Source: 2-12-FULL-41-16 sp964473715 (GTDB lineage Bacteria > Patescibacteriota > Patescibacteriia > Magasanikbacterales > UBA922). Taken from it: DNA of 24,000 bases. Each line of letters starts with the position of its first letter. The first letter of the stretch is position 1. The DNA lies in the NCBI GenBank assembly GCA_964473715.1, contig CAYYQC010000013.1, positions 1 to 24,000 of the forward strand, in the 5' to 3' direction. The notes under the pieces were generated by a model that saw only the letters and a program-made list of their open reading frames with translations, was not told the DNA's origin and made no database searches. The position numbers and the translations under genes were made by a program. Shown here one piece after another: positions 21,425 to 24,000 of this stretch.

Positions 21425-22636
21425 ATGCGCTCTATCACTTTCGTGTTTTTCTGTCTCGTCGCTCTGGTCGTTTGCGGATGCAAGTCCGCAGAGACCAAGG
21501 CCATTACCAAGTGTGTGGCATCGTCAGAGGTCGACAAGACCTGTGACGGCCGCGACGACGACTGTGACGGCAAGATGGACGAAGACTACAAGTCGTCGAC
21601 GACGGAGTGTGGAACTGGTGCCTGTTCGGCTCAGGGTTCACGGCAGTGCATCGACGGTCATGCTGTCGACAACTGCACTCCTGGCACTCCCGGTACTGAA
21701 ACCTGCAATGCCAAGGACGATGACTGCGACGGACAGACCGACGAGGGGATCACACCGACTCCCTGTACCGCAGCCACTGGCTGCAGCGGCCATCGGGCCT
21801 GCGTGAACGGCAACTACTCGGCTGAGTGTACGGCTCCGCCACCGGTCGCCGAGATCTGTGGTGACGGGCTCGACAATGACTGTAATGGTCAGACCGATGT
21901 GGACTGTAATTCTGGTCCTACGGATAGCTGTGGGGACAGTCAGTGTACGGGCCTCGAAACCTGTCATGACTGTGAACGAGATTGCGGTCACTGCCCGGAG
22001 GAGTGCGGTGATAAACTGTGTGGTGATGGTGAAACATCCGTTAACTGCTCTGAAGACTGTGAACCGTTGTGCGGCGATAGCGTCTGCAACGGCGACGAAT
22101 CCGCTGCCAATTGCTCAGGAGATTGCCCTGCCCAGTGTGGGGATAAAAATTGTAGCAGTGGGGAACACTGTCCTGAAGATTGTCCGCCCACATGTGGTGA
22201 CGGAAACTGTGAAGATACTGAATCCTTGGATAGCTGCCCCGATGACTGTCCTGCCATGTGTGGCGACGGAAAATGTACGGGCGGCGAATCTGCTGAGGAC
22301 TGCAATTCCTGCCCAGACGACTGCGGGGAGTGTGCTGATAAATGCGGGGATGGTACCTGTCAGGCATCTATCGGTGAAGACAGCGTAAGCTGCCCAGCCG
22401 ACTGCCCCAAGCCCACCTGCGAAACTGCGGCCGACTGTGATGACGGGCAAGTCTTTACCATGGACTACTGCCATCAAATCGCCACTGGTAAGCATTGCCA
22501 CAACCAGACCAAGCCGTGCACTGCTGATCAAGATTGCCTCACTGTAACACCGCTCAACGAGGGACCGGTGGGCATCACTGGTTACCACTGTGGTCAGCCG
22601 TTCGGATCGGAAAGTCCACACTTCTGTATCAAGTAG
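21425..22636 (+). CDS. gene B: Cys-rich lipoprotein with MopE-type metal-binding motifs
   Basis: 403 residues. The start at 21425 has a strong Shine-Dalgarno (AAGGAGG, 21414-21420) and gives a lipoprotein signal MRSITFVFFCLVALVVCGC with lipidated Cys19; an upstream ATG at 21374 lies over operator 4 and is rejected. Three MopE-type motifs follow (about 40-53, 94-107, 145-160), for example CDGRDDDCDGKMDE, the pattern of the putative metal-binding / copper-binding MopE family. Residues 169-329 hold seven repeats of CGDxxCxxxE...CxxDC. The last 74 residues (330-403) form a domain shared with gene C (CH, HCHN, GYxCGxPFG, FC). The gene is GC-rich (about 60% in the line at 21541), far above gene A, so transfer from a GC-rich donor such as Myxococcota, where these repeats are common, is an inference. 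Confidence 0.85.
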   Translation: MRSITFVFFCLVALVVCGCKSAETKAITKCVASSEVDKTCDGRDDDCDGKMDEDYKSSTTECGTGACSAQGSRQCIDGHAVDNCTPGTPGTETCNAKDDDCDGQTDEGITPTPCTAATGCSGHRACVNGNYSAECTAPPPVAEICGDGLDNDCNGQTDVDCNSGPTDSCGDSQCTGLETCHDCERDCGHCPEECGDKLCGDGETSVNCSEDCEPLCGDSVCNGDESAANCSGDCPAQCGDKNCSSGEHCPEDCPPTCGDGNCEDTESLDSCPDDCPAMCGDGKCTGGESAEDCNSCPDDCGECADKCGDGTCQASIGEDSVSCPADCPKPTCETAADCDDGQVFTMDYCHQIATGKHCHNQTKPCTADQDCLTVTPLNEGPVGITGYHCGQPFGSESPHFCIK

Positions 22637-22643
22637 TCCTTTT

Positions 22644-22680
22644 TTCAAGTCATCACTGCGCGCTACACATATGACTTGAA
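22644..22680 (+). repeat. inverted repeat between genes B and C
   Basis: Perfect 10-bp arms TTCAAGTCAT (22644-22653) and ATGACTTGAA (22671-22680) with a 17-nt centre, directly after a T-run that follows the stop of gene B. No T-run follows the second arm, so it is not a standard terminator; it could protect the 3' end of the mRNA or partly reduce read-through into gene C. Confidence 0.55.
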
Positions 22681-22764
22681 TATTAACCACTCGGGAAGCG
22701 TGCGCGCGCCTCCCCAATCAATTAATTACCCACTAATGTGGATTATATTTATTAAAGAAGATAT

Positions 22765-23565
22765 ATGAATAAACGTTTTGTAGCACTGGTTTTATTGATT
22801 GGTTTGTCTATGACCTCAACGGCTTTGGCTGTTAATTATTCACCAGGCACTGGGCAAAATTTGGTGCCAGTGCAGCACTGTCAGCAAGTTGGCAAGGATA
22901 TTCGCATTATTCGTAATAATCAAACTTATATTTTGTCATCAGCTTGTCGTAACGCCGGACATGGTTTACGTAATTATACTTTGACCTGTAGTGGCACTAA
23001 AAAATATTTAGTGACTTGGAAAAATTGTAATAGTAATGTTCCAACTCCAACTCCAACTCCAACTCCAACTCCAACTCCAACTCCAACCCCGCAATCAAAC
23101 TCTAAACCAGTAATTACTGTGACTGGAGGAACTACTAGTTTAGTGGCTGGTGGTGTCTACACCGCTCCAACGGTAACTGCATACGATGCTGAAGATGGTA
23201 CTATTACCAATAAAATTCAAACCACTGGTTCCGTTAATACTCAAACGGCTGGTACTTATACGATCACGTATAAAGTTTCCGATTCAAAAGGTTTGGCCGC
23301 GGACCAAAAAACATTTACGGTTACTGTGTCTGCTAAACCAGTCGAAAGTGGTGCTGGAACAGCTACTTGTAATAGTCATGCTCAATGTAACGATAATGTG
23401 GTTTATACCATTGATTGGTGTCATAACCCTGGTTTAGCTGATTCACATTGTCATAATGACACTACACAGTGTACAAGTTCAAGTCAGTGCCAAACAAATG
23501 GGGTCACAGGCTATACGTGCGGAAAGCCTTTTGGTGCTTCTGCTCCAAGTTTTTGTACTAAATAA
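22765..23565 (+). CDS. gene C: secreted protein with the A-type N-domain, Ig-like domain and B-type C-domain
   Basis: 266 residues. A signal peptide (cleavage near ALA-VN, residue 22) is followed by a four-Cys domain (Cys39, 61, 75, 88) with CRNAGHGLRNYTLTC, matching the N-domain of gene A. Then come a (Pro-Thr)8 linker (93-108), an Ig-like domain of the DUF5011 type (about 114-189: KPVITVTGG, TAYDAEDGTI, AGTYTITYKVSDSKG), and a C-terminal Cys/His domain (202-266: DWCH, SHCHN, TGYTCGKPFG, FC) matching the end of gene B. Domains and motifs point to a surface protein that may bind metal; the activity is unknown. A weak Shine-Dalgarno AAAGAAG lies 4 nt before the ATG. No operator copy is seen upstream, so it may depend on read-through from gene B or on a weak promoter (TATATT, 22744-22749). 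Confidence 0.85.
   Translation: MNKRFVALVLLIGLSMTSTALAVNYSPGTGQNLVPVQHCQQVGKDIRIIRNNQTYILSSACRNAGHGLRNYTLTCSGTKKYLVTWKNCNSNVPTPTPTPTPTPTPTPTPQSNSKPVITVTGGTTSLVAGGVYTAPTVTAYDAEDGTITNKIQTTGSVNTQTAGTYTITYKVSDSKGLAADQKTFTVTVSAKPVESGAGTATCNSHAQCNDNVVYTIDWCHNPGLADSHCHNDTTQCTSSSQCQTNGVTGYTCGKPFGASAPSFCTK
23041..23088 (+). repeat. hexanucleotide microsatellite (CCAACT) in gene C
   Basis: Seven perfect CCAACT units (23041-23082) and one CCAACC encode a Pro-Thr linker. Changes in copy number would keep the frame and only change linker length. Confidence 0.9.
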
Positions 23566-23569
23566 GTGG

Positions 23570-23598
23570 TTGACAAATGCACCTAATTTGCATATAGT
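23570..23598 (+). promoter_or_regulatory. promoter of the Fur-family gene with operator-like site 5
   Basis: TTGACA (23570-23575), 17-bp spacer, TATAGT (23593-23598). The spacer ends with TGCACCTAATTTGCA (23578-23592), a degenerate version of the palindrome in the same place as site 3: both promoters read TTGACAA-ATGCA at the left and TTGCAT at the right. The ATG at 23616 has no Shine-Dalgarno and a leader of about 11 nt. Confidence 0.75.
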
Positions 23599-23615
23599 TT
23601 AGTTAAATAAAATAT

Positions 23616-24000
23616 ATGCAAACTCAATCCATTCTTATTAAATTACAACGTGCAGGTGATCGGATTACCCCAGCTCGCTCTGCGATAGTAGAAATTTTGG
23701 CCCAAAGCATTGCTCCGCTTTCTGCTGAATCTATTCGGGCTGCTTTGGCTAAACGTAAATTACCAGTAAATAAAACCACGGTATATCGGGAAATTGAATT
23801 TTTACTAAGCCGTGGTTTTGTGCGTTCAGTCCATTTGGATGATTGTGCTAAATACTATGAGTTGGTTACAGATACACACCACCATCATGTGGTATGCACA
23901 AATTGCGCAAAATTTGTTGATGTAGAAACAGGAGAGATTGAAGAGTATTTGGAAAAATTAGAGAAAAAATTAGCTAAGAAAATTAATTTTAAATCAGTAC
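23616..24000 (+). CDS. Fur-family metal-responsive repressor (partial, 3' end outside the window)
   Basis: The first 128 residues are present; the frame is open to the window end. It starts MQTQSILIKLQRAGDRITPARSA, the N-terminal winged-helix of Fur proteins, continues with the recognition helix region NKTTVYREIEFLLSRGFV (residues 52-69) and reaches the dimerisation domain with THHHHVVCTNCAKFVDVE: His88-His91, Cys94 and Cys97. This HHHH..CxxC pattern fits Fur, Zur or PerR; the metal cannot be fixed from it. The second CxxC pair expected near the C-terminus is beyond the window. Its promoter carries a version of the 15-bp palindrome seen upstream of genes A and B, so it probably represses itself and both of them. 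Confidence 0.92.
   Translation, partial: MQTQSILIKLQRAGDRITPARSAIVEILAQSIAPLSAESIRAALAKRKLPVNKTTVYREIEFLLSRGFVRSVHLDDCAKYYELVTDTHHHHVVCTNCAKFVDVETGEIEEYLEKLEKKLAKKINFKSV

Overview
The window looks like a chromosome segment from a member of the Candidate Phyla Radiation (Patescibacteria, Parcubacteria-like). The grounds are a compact gene layout with short gaps, an AT-rich backbone (about 40% GC in lines I counted), few Shine-Dalgarno sites, several -10 boxes only 8-9 nt from a start codon, a 52-residue Lys/Arg-rich histone H1-like protein, a type IV secretion pilin-like membrane protein and an RNase J with a long low-complexity N-terminus. TGA is used as a normal stop codon (2889, 5572, 8579), so this is not a UGA-recoded lineage. 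The assignment is an inference; there is no rRNA here to test it.

Left part (1-4600): the tail of an unknown gene, a short citrate-synthase-fold protein resembling citryl-CoA lyase, a secreted protein of unknown function, an endonuclease Q-like PHP repair nuclease, then (minus strand) the histone-like gene, an SRPBCC/AHSA1 protein, an acidic hypothetical protein, tRNA-Arg(CCG) and a tRNA-Ile with the uncommon UAU anticodon. Middle (4541-8721): rluD-like and gmk overlap by 4 nt; rplS follows with its own promoter and hairpin leader. rplS is flanked on both sides by single GC-rich islets (about 6195-7222 and 7858-8690), each with one poorly recognisable gene placed between a native terminator and a native promoter or terminator. 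These look like acquired cassettes.

8725-14048 (minus): a tight likely operon of dsbA-like, pilin-like and uvrA genes. 14092-19560 (plus): secG, a membrane-anchored oligopeptide-binding protein, tRNA-Leu(CAG), RNase J and trpS, with clear terminators after the last two.

The most interesting part is 19578-24000. Three consecutive secreted Cys/His-rich modular proteins are followed by a Fur-family regulator that runs off the window. Gene A (19649) has an N-terminal four-Cys domain and four repeats of the type CSGHGWLHGEHCHC. Gene B (21425) is a GC-rich lipoprotein with MopE-type CDGxDDDCDGxxDE motifs and seven CGDxxC repeats. Gene C (22765) has the N-terminal domain of A, an Ig-like domain and the C-terminal domain of B. 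A 15-bp palindrome close to TGCAACCAAGTTGCA (7-1-7 symmetry, as for Fur-family operators) occurs five times, only in the intergenic DNA of this cluster. In three cases (the promoters of A, B and fur) it lies inside the spacer between the -35 and -10 boxes. I infer a metal-responsive, self-regulated regulon for a surface metal-binding system. The metal, and whether these proteins scavenge or detoxify, cannot be read from the sequence.
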